Positions 1 to 5,675 are shown, counted from the first letter of the stretch. The stretch: 9,083 nucleotides of DNA from an uncultured Collinsella sp. (GCA_902491915.1 CABUJL010000076.1:1-9083); one strand, 5' to 3'. Program-made: numbers and translations. Notes: generated by a model not told the origin, from the sequence alone.

Positions 1-402
1 AAAGAGGGGAAGCGGCGTATCGAAGTGATGCAGCGTGACAAACGGCTCAACGTGGTGCTTGTGGCATTCGGCGAAGAGATCGTGATAGAACTGGACACCC
101 TCGGGGTTAATCTCACCGATACCGTTGGGGAAGATGCGGCTCCAGGCGATAGAGAGGCGAATGCCGTTGATGCCAAACTCCTCGCACAGTTCCAGATCGA
201 CGGGGTACTGGTTGTAGAAGTCCGAAGCGGGATCGGGGGAGAAACGGCCCTGGGCCTCCAAGAAGTCGTCCCAGGCAACCTTGCCCTTACCGTGAGTGCG
301 GGTCTCGCCCTCTACTTGGTAGGCAGCAGTGGCGCCGCCAAAGACAAAGTCCTCGGGAAACTGCGCAGGCGGGTTGGTGACGCTAGCAGGGTTAACGGAC
401 AT
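1..402 (-). CDS. lacG: 6-phospho-beta-galactosidase, N-terminal part (cut by window edge)
   Basis: This is the first 134 codons of a glycoside hydrolase family 1 enzyme that cleaves lactose-6-phosphate in the cytoplasm to glucose and galactose-6-phosphate. Visible family landmarks are FPEDFVFGGATAAYQVEG (residues 15-32, with the sugar-binding Gln29), KGKVAWDDFLE, ASDFYNQYPVDLELCEE, IRLSIAWSRIFP and VTLHHFDTP (about 122-130, with the conserved GH1 His). The wording closely matches lactococcal and staphylococcal LacG as I remember them, rather than general beta-glucosidases. The catalytic acid/base and nucleophile glutamates lie beyond the left edge, so they cannot be checked. The ATG at 402-400 has only a weak GGA ribosome site five bases upstream; the N-terminus is about a dozen residues longer than usual in the family. 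It lies 66 bp downstream of lacE on the same strand, so it is probably co-transcribed with it. Confidence 0.93.
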   Translation of the reverse strand, partial: MSVNPASVTNPPAQFPEDFVFGGATAAYQVEGETRTHGKGKVAWDDFLEAQGRFSPDPASDFYNQYPVDLELCEEFGINGIRLSIAWSRIFPNGIGEINPEGVQFYHDLFAECHKHHVEPFVTLHHFDTPLPLF

Positions 403-425
403 GATGATCCAATCGTCTAAATCGA

Positions 426-459
426 AGGGCCAGCCGGCTGCGGATGGTCGGCTGGCCCT
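426..459 (-). terminator. Intercistronic hairpin between lacE and lacG
   Basis: An 11-bp perfect GC-rich stem pairs 426-436 (AGGGCCAGCCG) with 449-459 around a 12-nt loop. Read on the minus strand it follows the lacE stop by about 10 bases and is followed by TTCGATTTAG, which is a poor U-tract. It could be a leaky terminator that lowers lacG relative to lacE, or a 3' stabiliser of the lacE message. The sequence does not decide between these. Confidence 0.5.
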
Positions 460-468
460 AAGCGTTAC

Positions 469-2244
469 TTACTTCGAAAGCTGTTCGCTTACGAAGGCGA
501 GAGACTTGTCGCCGTTCTGGGAGAGCTCGATGTACTGCTTGCCACGGCAGGCGACGCACTTGTTGCCCACGCGCTCGCAGTCCTTCTGCAGGTCGGCCAG
601 GTAGCTTGCGGCCTGCGGGGCTAGGACGACCAGGTCAAAGTCGGGGAGCATGTCGACGTGGTTGCCATAGGCCTCGGCGGCGGTTTCGAGGTTAATGCCG
701 CGCTCCTTGGCAGCCTTGGCCAGCGCGTTGGCGAGCAGGCCCGAGGTTCCGCCGCCCTGGCAGAGCACGAGCACGCGCTTGCCGTTGAGGTCGCTGACGG
801 CCGTTGCCTCAGTGGCGACAGCGGCGGAAGCGGCGGGGGCGTCGGACTTCACGGCCTCGGCAGCAGCGCCGGCGGCAACGCTCTTGGCGTCAGCCTTGCC
901 CTGGAAGGCATCGTTGAGCTTGGCGGCCTTCTCGGCGTTCTTGGCGGCGAGCTCCTCCTCGGAAATCTCGGCCTCCTCGGCGCACTTCTGGGCGTCATAG
1001 GCGCGGAAGAACGGGTAGTACAGAACGAAGTCGACGACCAGGATAAGGGCGAGCATCACAAAGGCGAGCGGCTGGAAGCCCAGGCCCATGATGGTGCCGA
1101 TGGGGCCGGGGACGGTCCAAGGCAGGGTGTACATAAAGCCGTTCATGCCCAAGAAGTCGATAAAGATCTTGAGAATCCAGATGTTGGCGATCGGGGCAAA
1201 GACAAACGGGACAAAGAAGACGGGGTTGAGCACGATGGGTGCGGCGAACAGCAGCGGCTCGTTGACGGCAAAGCAGACGGGGACGATGGCGGCCTTACCG
1301 ACGGCGCGCATCTCCTGAGACTTGGCCAGGAAGCAGAACATAAAGACCAGGACGAGCGTGGCGCCGGTGCCGCCCATGCAGACGACGAAGTACTGGGCAC
1401 CCTGGGTCAGGACAGCGGAAGCGTGCTGACCAGCCTGGAATGCGGCCAGGTTGTCGGTCATGTTGGCAACAAGGGCGGCGGCGATGGCGGGCTCGACGAT
1501 CGAGGGGCCGTGGACGCCGACGAACCAGAACAGGCTCATGGCGCCGTAGATCACAGCGAGGCCGATGTAGCCATCGGCAGCGGTGAACAGGGGCTGGAAC
1601 ACCTGGATGACACCCTGGGCAAAGCAGAAGCCAAAAGCAGCGCGGAAGACGATGTCAAAAACCCAAAAGACGGTGATGCAGACGGAGAAGGGGATGATGT
1701 CCTTGAAGGTCTGCGAGATGTTGGGCGGAACCTGTTCGGGCATCTTGACGGTGATGTTGCGCTTAATGAAGAACTTGTAGATGATGCCAGTCACAAACGC
1801 AGCGATGAAAGCGGTCAGCAGGCCCTTGGAACCAAGGTAGGTGGTGTTGAAGCCGCTGGCGGCGTCCGTGGCGATGGTGTCGCTCGAAAGGAGCAAGAAG
1901 CCGATGATGGCCGCGCACATGCACGAGATGAAGTTGATCTGGTTGTTCTTGGGCAGATCGCGGTTCTGGGCGTCGGCGAAGTGCTTGGCCGTGGTGGCGG
2001 CGCAGGCGATGGCCAGGATGCCCATGGAGTAGTTGTAGCACTTCCACAGGGCGTTGTTGATGTCATCGGGCCAGTAGAAACCCCAGATGTTGGGGACCGA
2101 GGCTACCAGGCAGAAGATGGACGAGAAGATGATGATGGGGATGACGGAGATAAAGCCGTCGCGGATCGCCTTGAGGTACTTGTTGCGGGCGATCGCGTTG
2201 AAAAAGGGCTGGCCCTTTTCGATGATGGCGATGAGTTGCTCCAT
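469..2244 (-). CDS. lacE: Lactose-specific PTS permease, EIICB
   Basis: This is a 591-residue membrane permease that imports lactose and phosphorylates it. The EIIC part (about 1-420) is strongly hydrophobic with many membrane segments; it carries the family motifs GVHGPSIVEP (243-252) and AVNEPLLFAAP (326-336). An Ala/Glu/Lys-rich, probably flexible linker (about 420-485) leads to the EIIB domain. There VLVLCQGGGTSGLLANAL places the phosphocysteine at Cys495, followed by DMLPDFDLVVLAPQ. Known Gram-positive LacE proteins have the same IIC-IIB order and about 570 residues, so this one is slightly long because of the linker. The start at 2244 is supported by AGGAG (2255-2251 on the minus strand) six bases upstream. 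Its phosphate donor LacF is encoded about 1.6 kb away on the opposite strand. A cellobiose or other beta-glucoside substrate is the main alternative, but lacG and lacAB next to it make lactose far more likely. Confidence 0.93.
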   Translation of the reverse strand: MEQLIAIIEKGQPFFNAIARNKYLKAIRDGFISVIPIIIFSSIFCLVASVPNIWGFYWPDDINNALWKCYNYSMGILAIACAATTAKHFADAQNRDLPKNNQINFISCMCAAIIGFLLLSSDTIATDAASGFNTTYLGSKGLLTAFIAAFVTGIIYKFFIKRNITVKMPEQVPPNISQTFKDIIPFSVCITVFWVFDIVFRAAFGFCFAQGVIQVFQPLFTAADGYIGLAVIYGAMSLFWFVGVHGPSIVEPAIAAALVANMTDNLAAFQAGQHASAVLTQGAQYFVVCMGGTGATLVLVFMFCFLAKSQEMRAVGKAAIVPVCFAVNEPLLFAAPIVLNPVFFVPFVFAPIANIWILKIFIDFLGMNGFMYTLPWTVPGPIGTIMGLGFQPLAFVMLALILVVDFVLYYPFFRAYDAQKCAEEAEISEEELAAKNAEKAAKLNDAFQGKADAKSVAAGAAAEAVKSDAPAASAAVATEATAVSDLNGKRVLVLCQGGGTSGLLANALAKAAKERGINLETAAEAYGNHVDMLPDFDLVVLAPQAASYLADLQKDCERVGNKCVACRGKQYIELSQNGDKSLAFVSEQLSK

Positions 2245-2285
2245 GCAATGCTCCTAAGAGTCGGTGGGTTAGCAACGATGGTAGC

Positions 2286-2307
2286 TTTTGGCGTTCGGTT
2301 GCCAAAA
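2286..2307. promoter_or_regulatory. Palindrome next to lacE operator O1
   Basis: TTTTGGC (2286-2292) and GCCAAAA (2301-2307) form a 7-bp inverted repeat with an 8-bp spacer. The symmetry axis falls on a CG step (2296/2297), as in LacI-family operators. It overlaps the left arm of O1. It could be a second regulator site or a hairpin in the lacE leader; the protein that would bind is unknown. Confidence 0.4.
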
Positions 2308-2326
2308 TGTTGACGTTGCCATTTTG
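2303..2326. promoter_or_regulatory. LacI-type operator O1, upstream of lacE
   Basis: CAAAATG (2303-2309) and CATTTTG (2320-2326) are perfect inverted arms around a CG-centred core, TGTTGACGTTGCCA (2308-2321). The same core recurs at O2 (13 of 14 bases, opposite orientation) and at O3. CG-centred imperfect palindromes are the normal target of LacI-family repressors, and one is encoded by the divergent gene. The site is 59 bp upstream of the lacE start codon, so it probably overlaps the lacE promoter. I could not fix a convincing -35/-10 pair for lacE. Confidence 0.65.
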
Positions 2327-2336
2327 TGACACAAAA
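2322..2336. promoter_or_regulatory. Perfect 15-bp palindrome TTTTGTGACACAAAA
   Basis: TTTTGTG and CACAAAA are mirror arms around a single A at 2329. The left arm shares bases with the right arm of O1. TGTG/CACA arms recall operators of CRP- or Rex-like regulators, but the spacing is too short for either, so I assign no regulator. The run of eight A's ending at 2340 follows directly. Confidence 0.4.
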
Positions 2337-2426
2337 AAAAGACGCGAACCGGTGATTCCTGTGCCTGCGAACCGTCGATTCCTTACGCGTAAACGTTTGA
2401 GCCGCCCGGTGGCTCTGTGTTTGCAC

Positions 2427-2444
2427 AATGGCAACGTTAACATT
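2427..2444. promoter_or_regulatory. LacI-type operator O2, mid-intergenic
   Basis: The core TGGCAACGTTAACA (2429-2442) is the reverse complement of the O1 core with one difference. Flanking AA/TT extends the symmetry to AATG...CATT, centred on CG at 2435/2436. Its centre is 121 bp from the O1 centre and 145 bp from the O3 centre. It is a good candidate for an auxiliary operator in DNA looping by the LacI-family protein. Confidence 0.65.
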
Positions 2445-2530
2445 TGGTCGACAAAAGCCGTTCGTGGAAGCAAAAATGTCGGTGAACGGTAGGTTTTGGG
2501 TGGTGAGCGTATGGTGGGGGAGGCGTTGGA

Positions 2531-2536
2531 TATACT
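2531..2536 (+). promoter_or_regulatory. Candidate -10 box for the repressor gene
   Basis: TATACT lies 67 bp upstream of the repressor start and matches the sigma-70 -10 consensus at five of six bases. No good -35 box is present at 17 +/- 1 bp (CGTATG at best). Operator O3 lies downstream of it, where a bound repressor would block its own transcription. Confidence 0.4.
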
Positions 2537-2571
2537 TGAAGGCGTTAAAAATGACTGCGCAGGGTGCCACC

Positions 2572-2588
2572 AATGGCATCGTTGACAT
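2572..2588. promoter_or_regulatory. LacI-type operator O3, at the repressor gene start
   Basis: AATGGCATCGTTGACAT contains the core TGGCATCGTTGACA, which matches the O2 core at 12 of 14 bases and is centred on CG at 2580/2581. It ends 14 bp before the ATG of the repressor, between the candidate -10 and the weak ribosome site. This position suits negative autoregulation. Confidence 0.55.
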
Positions 2589-2602
2589 AGAAAGATCGAC
2601 CT

Positions 2603-3607
2603 ATGGCCGCTGTTAAAAAATCGGTATCCGTCAAAGACGTGGCGCGCCTCGCGGGCGTCTCGGAGCAGACGGTCTCGCGCACCGTGCACGATTCGCCCAG
2701 CGTGCGCCCCGAGACCAAGGAACGCGTGCGTGCCGCCATGCGCGAGCTGGGGTATCGCCCAAACTTTGCCGGTCGATCGCTGCGCCGCGGTAAGTTTAAG
2801 ACCGTCGGCGTCGCCATGTTCAACATTACCGGCACCGGCAACCTCGACCGTATGGAGGGCTTTGCTGCCGCGGCCGACAAACATGGCTATGCCATCACCC
2901 TCACTAAAGTAGATGGACATCCCTATACCCTCGAGAGCGCATCGTCGCGTATGAGCGCACTGCCAGTGGACGGTATGGTTGTGATCATGAATCGCATGCC
3001 GGCGGACTTTGGCACCTTCGAGCCGCTACCTGGCATGCAGACGGTGCTCGTTACCATGCTGGAGCACCCGCTCTGTTCAACGGTCGATAACGACCAGTTC
3101 GATTGCTCGCGCCAGGTGGTCGAGTATTTGCTGGGGAGGGGGCACAAGACTGTGCACTTTATCTCATGCCCCGAGCGCTCGCTTTCGGGCATGCGGCGCG
3201 AGGAAGGCTGGCGCGAGACATTGCGCGCGCATGGCATTGAGCCCCCGCAGCTCGTGCGCGGCGACTGGACGGCACAGAGCGGGTATGCCGCAGGCCAGGC
3301 TCTGGCGGATGATCCGACCTGCACGGCCATTTATGCCTCCAACGATGCCATGGCATATGGCTGTATCCGTGGGCTCGAGTCGCGCGGGAAGTGCGTGCCC
3401 CAGGACGTGAGCGTGGCGGGTGTTGACGATAGTCTGGGCGATATCGTGCCCGACCGTCGCCTGACCACGGTGCGCTTTGACAACAAGCGCGTCGGCATGT
3501 GGGCGGTCGACAAGATTGCCGGCGCCGATGGGGGTGCGTCTGGCGTGGAGCACATGCTGATCCCCGGTGTGCTCGTAGAGGGCGATACGGTGCGCGATTT
3601 GCGTTAG
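2603..3607 (+). CDS. LacI-family transcriptional repressor
   Basis: A 334-residue sugar-responsive repressor. The N-terminal helix-turn-helix is VSVKDVARLAGVSEQTVSRTVHD (8-30), with EQTVSRTVH as the recognition helix, followed by the hinge YRPNFAGRSLRRGK (51-64). The rest is a periplasmic-binding-protein-like effector domain: KTVGVAMFN (66-74), GMRREEGWRE (196-205), ASNDAMAYG (245-253, Asn247-Asp248 typical of ligand contact) and VAGVDDS (271-277). Length is normal for LacI/GalR proteins. It is divergent from lacE, and three matching CG-centred operators sit between them, so it most likely represses lacE-lacG and itself. The inducer cannot be read from sequence; lactose, galactose-6-phosphate or tagatose-6-phosphate are possibilities. 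The ribosome site (AGAAAG, 2589-2594) is weak. The best-known Gram-positive lac regulator, LacR, belongs to the unrelated DeoR family, so I give no symbol. No clear terminator follows. Confidence 0.92.
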   Translation: MAAVKKSVSVKDVARLAGVSEQTVSRTVHDSPSVRPETKERVRAAMRELGYRPNFAGRSLRRGKFKTVGVAMFNITGTGNLDRMEGFAAAADKHGYAITLTKVDGHPYTLESASSRMSALPVDGMVVIMNRMPADFGTFEPLPGMQTVLVTMLEHPLCSTVDNDQFDCSRQVVEYLLGRGHKTVHFISCPERSLSGMRREEGWRETLRAHGIEPPQLVRGDWTAQSGYAAGQALADDPTCTAIYASNDAMAYGCIRGLESRGKCVPQDVSVAGVDDSLGDIVPDRRLTTVRFDNKRVGMWAVDKIAGADGGASGVEHMLIPGVLVEGDTVRDLR

Positions 3608-3638
3608 GGTGCGGTCCTGTTTGGGTTGTCACTAACTG

Positions 3639-3696
3639 TGTTCGATATTGTTCAGATTGGTTTAAAAACCGTTCACGGGCGAAAAGTGACCGTTCA
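3639..3696 (+). promoter_or_regulatory. TGTTCR / ACCGTTCA operator cluster upstream of lacF
   Basis: TGTTCG (3639) and TGTTCA (3649) are direct repeats exactly 10 bp apart, followed by ACCGTTCA at 3668-3675 and again at 3689-3696. The GTTCA element therefore recurs at 3650, 3671 and 3692, each 21 bp (two helical turns) apart. The same TGTTCGnnnnTGTTCA arrangement occurs upstream of lacA. TGTTCG-type half sites are known for DeoR-family regulators such as GlpR, so a DeoR-family protein encoded elsewhere is a reasonable guess. A lacF promoter must lie between here and 3810, but I could not place it. Confidence 0.5.
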
Positions 3697-3821
3697 TAGC
3701 TTGAAATTGCGTTTTGCGCTGTTCTTTTTTGTTTGAATGTTAATGTTTCTGTCATACAGAACGCAGCGCGTATGCCCGGACGCGATGCTCTCCATTGGTT
3801 CATATGTGAAAGGAACGCAAT

Positions 3822-4160
3822 ATGGCAACCAAAGAAGAAATCTCGATGGTTGGATTCGAGATTGTCGCATACGCAGGTGACGCCCAGACCGATCTGCTTG
3901 CAGCGCTCGATGCTGCTCGCGAGGGCGATTTTGAGAAGGCCGAACAGCTGCACAAGGATGCCAGCGATGCACTTATCGGCGCCCACGACACGCAGACCAA
4001 GCTGCTTTCGCAGGAGGCCGGCGGTGGCGAGATGGAGATGACCTTCATCATGGCTCACGCTCAGGACACTCTCATGACCACTATGATCCTGGAGAAGCAG
4101 GCCCGCTTTACCATCGATGCCTACAAGCGCATCGCCGAGCTCGAGGCCAAGCTCGCCTAA
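3822..4160 (+). CDS. lacF: Lactose-specific PTS EIIA component
   Basis: A 112-residue cytoplasmic, all-helical phosphocarrier that takes phosphate from HPr and gives it to the EIIB domain of LacE. The start MATKEEISMVGFEIVAYAGDA is typical of the lactose/cellobiose EIIA family. The signature MEMTFIMAHAQDTLMT (71-86) places the phosphorylated histidine at His79 and the conserved metal-site aspartate at Asp82, in register with His78 of staphylococcal LacF. Length is normal. The ATG at 3822 is fixed by AAAGGA (3809-3814) seven bases upstream. It is a single-gene unit: a regulatory cluster precedes it and a strong terminator follows. A cellobiose EIIA is the main alternative, since the two subfamilies are hard to separate by eye, but no other PTS gene is in the window to partner it. 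Confidence 0.9.
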   Translation: MATKEEISMVGFEIVAYAGDAQTDLLAALDAAREGDFEKAEQLHKDASDALIGAHDTQTKLLSQEAGGGEMEMTFIMAHAQDTLMTTMILEKQARFTIDAYKRIAELEAKLA

Positions 4161-4190
4161 CGAGCCCTCACAACCAAGTCCCCTTCCAAA

Positions 4191-4221
4191 AGCTCTGCCG
4201 CTACCCGCGGCAGGGCTTTTT
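4191..4221 (+). terminator. Intrinsic terminator of lacF
   Basis: An 11-bp stem (AGCTCTGCCGC, 4191-4201, with 4207-4217, one G-U pair) closes a five-base loop and is followed by TTTTT. It lies 30 bp after the lacF stop. A's at 4188-4191 opposite the T's mean it could also act, more weakly, on the other strand. Confidence 0.85.
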
Positions 4222-4234
4222 CTGTCCTCCTCCA

Positions 4235-4301
4235 AGTTGCGGTGAAATAGGGACTGAATAGGGGCCGACGGGCGCAAAACAATCCCTATTCCACCGCAAC
4301 T
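4235..4301. repeat. 67-bp intergenic palindromic element, 19-bp arms
   Basis: AGTTGCGGTGAAATAGGGA (4235-4253) is the inverted complement of 4283-4301 at 18 of 19 positions; the 29-nt loop contains a second AATAGGG. It has no coding content. It looks like an interspersed palindromic or MITE-like element; I recall similar GTTGCGGTG...AATAGGGAC sequences from Coriobacteriia genomes, but cannot verify this here. No target-site duplication is evident at its edges. Confidence 0.65.
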
Positions 4302-4311
4302 CATCCGGAGA

Positions 4312-4352
4312 TAGTCATTGGGGACGTTCTTAAACGACTAGTCATTGGGGAC
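4312..4352. repeat. Direct repeat TAGTCATTGGGGAC, two copies
   Basis: Exact 14-bp copies lie at 4312-4325 and 4339-4352, offset by 27 bp. They immediately follow the palindromic element, and the second copy contains the junction palindrome GACTAGTC. They may be remains of repeat insertions or a longer repeat unit that has decayed. No coding sequence is present. Confidence 0.6.
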
Positions 4353-4401
4353 AGTCTTGTTGCGCTCCGTTCGTCCTCCCGTTCGATTTTTGCTCGGTGG
4401 G

Positions 4402-4407
4402 TATACT
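4402..4407 (+). promoter_or_regulatory. Candidate -10 box for the membrane protein gene
   Basis: TATACT sits 38 bp upstream of the start codon of the next gene and matches the -10 consensus at five of six bases. The -35 region at the expected distance (CCGTTC) is poor, so the promoter is weak or depends on an activator. Confidence 0.4.
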
Positions 4408-4445
4408 TCCTTTCGCATTAAGCCCCGGACTGAGGAGGTATCCAA

Positions 4446-5459
4446 ATGCCGGACAATGGATCGATTCAAAAGAGAGACGCGCACGAGATGGCTCATGGGC
4501 GTCCTGTCCAGATAACCGAGCACACGACGGTAACCGAGTTGCAGCCCAGCCTGTCCGATGTCGTGTGCGCAAACAAAAAGCTGCAGATTGGCTTTATCGT
4601 TGCGCTCGTGGTACTGGCGCTGCTGTCGGGCTTTGTAGCTCGTCCGCATTTCGCCGATACCAAGACTTGGGACTCCACCATCGAGGTTATCGACCAAAAG
4701 AAAGGCAACGTTTTGGCGCTCACGGCTTCATGCGTTGCTCTATCTGCGGGCATTACCGCGCTGCCTGGTGATACGGGAACGCCGGTTGCCGAGCAGCTCG
4801 CACAGCTTTCAGGCAACCTTGGTATCGTGCTTGCCGTGCTATACCTAGAGAAATATTTGCTCACGATTTTGTGGTCGGTTGGCTTGGGCATCTTAATCCC
4901 GTCTGCGTTGGTGCTCTTTGCGGTGTCGCTCGGCATTCACGGGCGCTGGAGCACGAGCGCTGTTCTGCGCCGTGTGGCGACACGCGTGCTGGTGGTTGCC
5001 GTGATTGGCATGGCGCTCGTGCCCGCGAGCGTATGGGTGTCGCAGAAGGTCGATGAAACGTATCGAGTGAGCATCGAGGCGGCCGAGCAAAAGGCGGCCG
5101 ACGCTGCGGGTGCGGCAGATAGCGACAGCTCCAAAGTAAGCAAGAAAAAGACCGAGTCCACAGAGTCCAAGAATGTGCTTGAGCAGCTTGCCGACGGCGC
5201 CTCGGGTCTCGTCACATCGGTGACCAGCGGTGCCAAGCAGATGACCGACGAAATCGTGCAGCAGGTGACCGATCTGATCGAAGGTGTCATCGTGATGATC
5301 GTGACCTCGTGCGTGATTCCATTGCTGGTGCTCGCGGCGTTTTTGTGGCTGGGGCACACCCTGCTGGGGATTGATATCTCCGGTCCCGCGAACTATTTGA
5401 CGGGTCGCTTTCTGAGCGCTCCGTCCAAACATGCCAAGAAGAGCGGACGGTCTGAGTAG
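4446..5459 (+). CDS. Unrecognised multi-pass membrane protein
   Basis: A 337-residue protein that I do not recognise. Residues 1-46 are polar and cytoplasmic-looking. Hydrophobic segments are at about 47-65, 88-105, 123-134 merging with 138-163, 178-198 and 278-305. Between the last two, residues 200-270 form a charged Ala/Glu/Lys/Ser-rich stretch (EAAEQKAADAAGAADSDSS, then KKKTESTESK) and an amphipathic part, so it may be an extended or coiled-coil loop outside the membrane. The tail (SAPSKHAKKSGRSE) is basic. No catalytic motif is visible. The start at 4446 is set by a consensus AGGAGG (4433-4438) seven bases upstream. The gene is flanked by a repeat cluster on one side and a strong terminator on the other, so it is its own transcription unit, lodged between lacF and lacA without evident metabolic connection. 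Confidence 0.85.
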   Translation: MPDNGSIQKRDAHEMAHGRPVQITEHTTVTELQPSLSDVVCANKKLQIGFIVALVVLALLSGFVARPHFADTKTWDSTIEVIDQKKGNVLALTASCVALSAGITALPGDTGTPVAEQLAQLSGNLGIVLAVLYLEKYLLTILWSVGLGILIPSALVLFAVSLGIHGRWSTSAVLRRVATRVLVVAVIGMALVPASVWVSQKVDETYRVSIEAAEQKAADAAGAADSDSSKVSKKKTESTESKNVLEQLADGASGLVTSVTSGAKQMTDEIVQQVTDLIEGVIVMIVTSCVIPLLVLAAFLWLGHTLLGIDISGPANYLTGRFLSAPSKHAKKSGRSE

Positions 5460-5493
5460 CTAAAACAGCTGTATATACCGGGGAATACCGCCG

Positions 5494-5529
5494 AAGGGCG
5501 GCCGAGACACGTTCTCGGCCGCCCTTTTT
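5494..5529 (+). terminator. Intrinsic terminator of the membrane protein gene
   Basis: A 12-bp perfect GC stem (GGGCGGCCGAGA, 5496-5507, with 5513-5524) has a five-base loop and is followed by TTTTTG; two more A-T pairs extend its base. It lies 34 bp past the stop codon and insulates the lacA operon from upstream transcription. Confidence 0.9.
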
Positions 5530-5588
5530 GTTTACTGAACGCATGGTCGCTACGTCCGCGCCCGGTCCAAACGGTCAGCAATCATCTG

Positions 5589-5675
5589 TGAACGGTATTT
5601 GTTCAAAAAAGAACAAAGATAAACAAATAGTTGTTGCAGTTACTGTTCGAATGTGTTCAAATAAACATGAACAGT
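5589..5675 (+). promoter_or_regulatory. TGTTCR operator cluster upstream of lacA
   Basis: The stretch holds TGAACGGT (5589-5596, the reverse complement of the ACCGTTCA octamer upstream of lacF); a perfect palindrome TTTGTTC-A6-GAACAAA (5598-5617); the 10-bp-phased direct repeat TGTTCGAATGTGTTCA (5644-5659); and an inverted TGAACA (5668-5673). ACTGTTC (5642-5648) and GAACAGT (5669-5675) also pair as a wider inverted repeat. This arrangement mirrors the lacF upstream region and suggests a shared regulator, possibly of the DeoR family as in classical lac and glp systems. Confidence 0.55.
5634..5662 (+). promoter_or_regulatory. Candidate lacA operon promoter
   Basis: TTGCAG (5634-5639) and TCAAAT (5657-5662) are separated by 17 bp and score about 3/6 and 4/6 against sigma-70 boxes. 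The -10 falls inside the TGTTCR operator cluster, as expected for a repressed promoter. The leader to the lacA start would be about 100 nt. The boxes alone are weak evidence. Confidence 0.35.

Noticed and set aside
25..420. 131-codon open frame on the plus strand
   Set aside because: It is the antisense shadow of lacG, whose translation on the minus strand has clear GH1 motifs.
658..2313. 551-codon open frame on the plus strand
   Set aside because: It is antisense to lacE, and its composition (very rich in Gly, Asp, Val, Glu) is what GC-biased third codon positions of lacE give when read backwards; there is no ribosome site or family motif.
2333..2340. Run of eight A's as a terminator U-tract for a minus-strand transcript
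   Set aside because: No GC-rich hairpin lies immediately upstream of it on the minus strand, and it sits inside the lacE promoter region.
3159..4304. 381-codon minus-strand open frame spanning the repressor end and lacF
   Set aside because: It runs antisense across two well-supported genes and their intergenic region, with arginine-rich, low-complexity protein and no start signal.
4235..4352. CRISPR array
   Set aside because: There are only two direct copies of 14 bp plus one inverted pair, with no regular spacer series and no cas genes.
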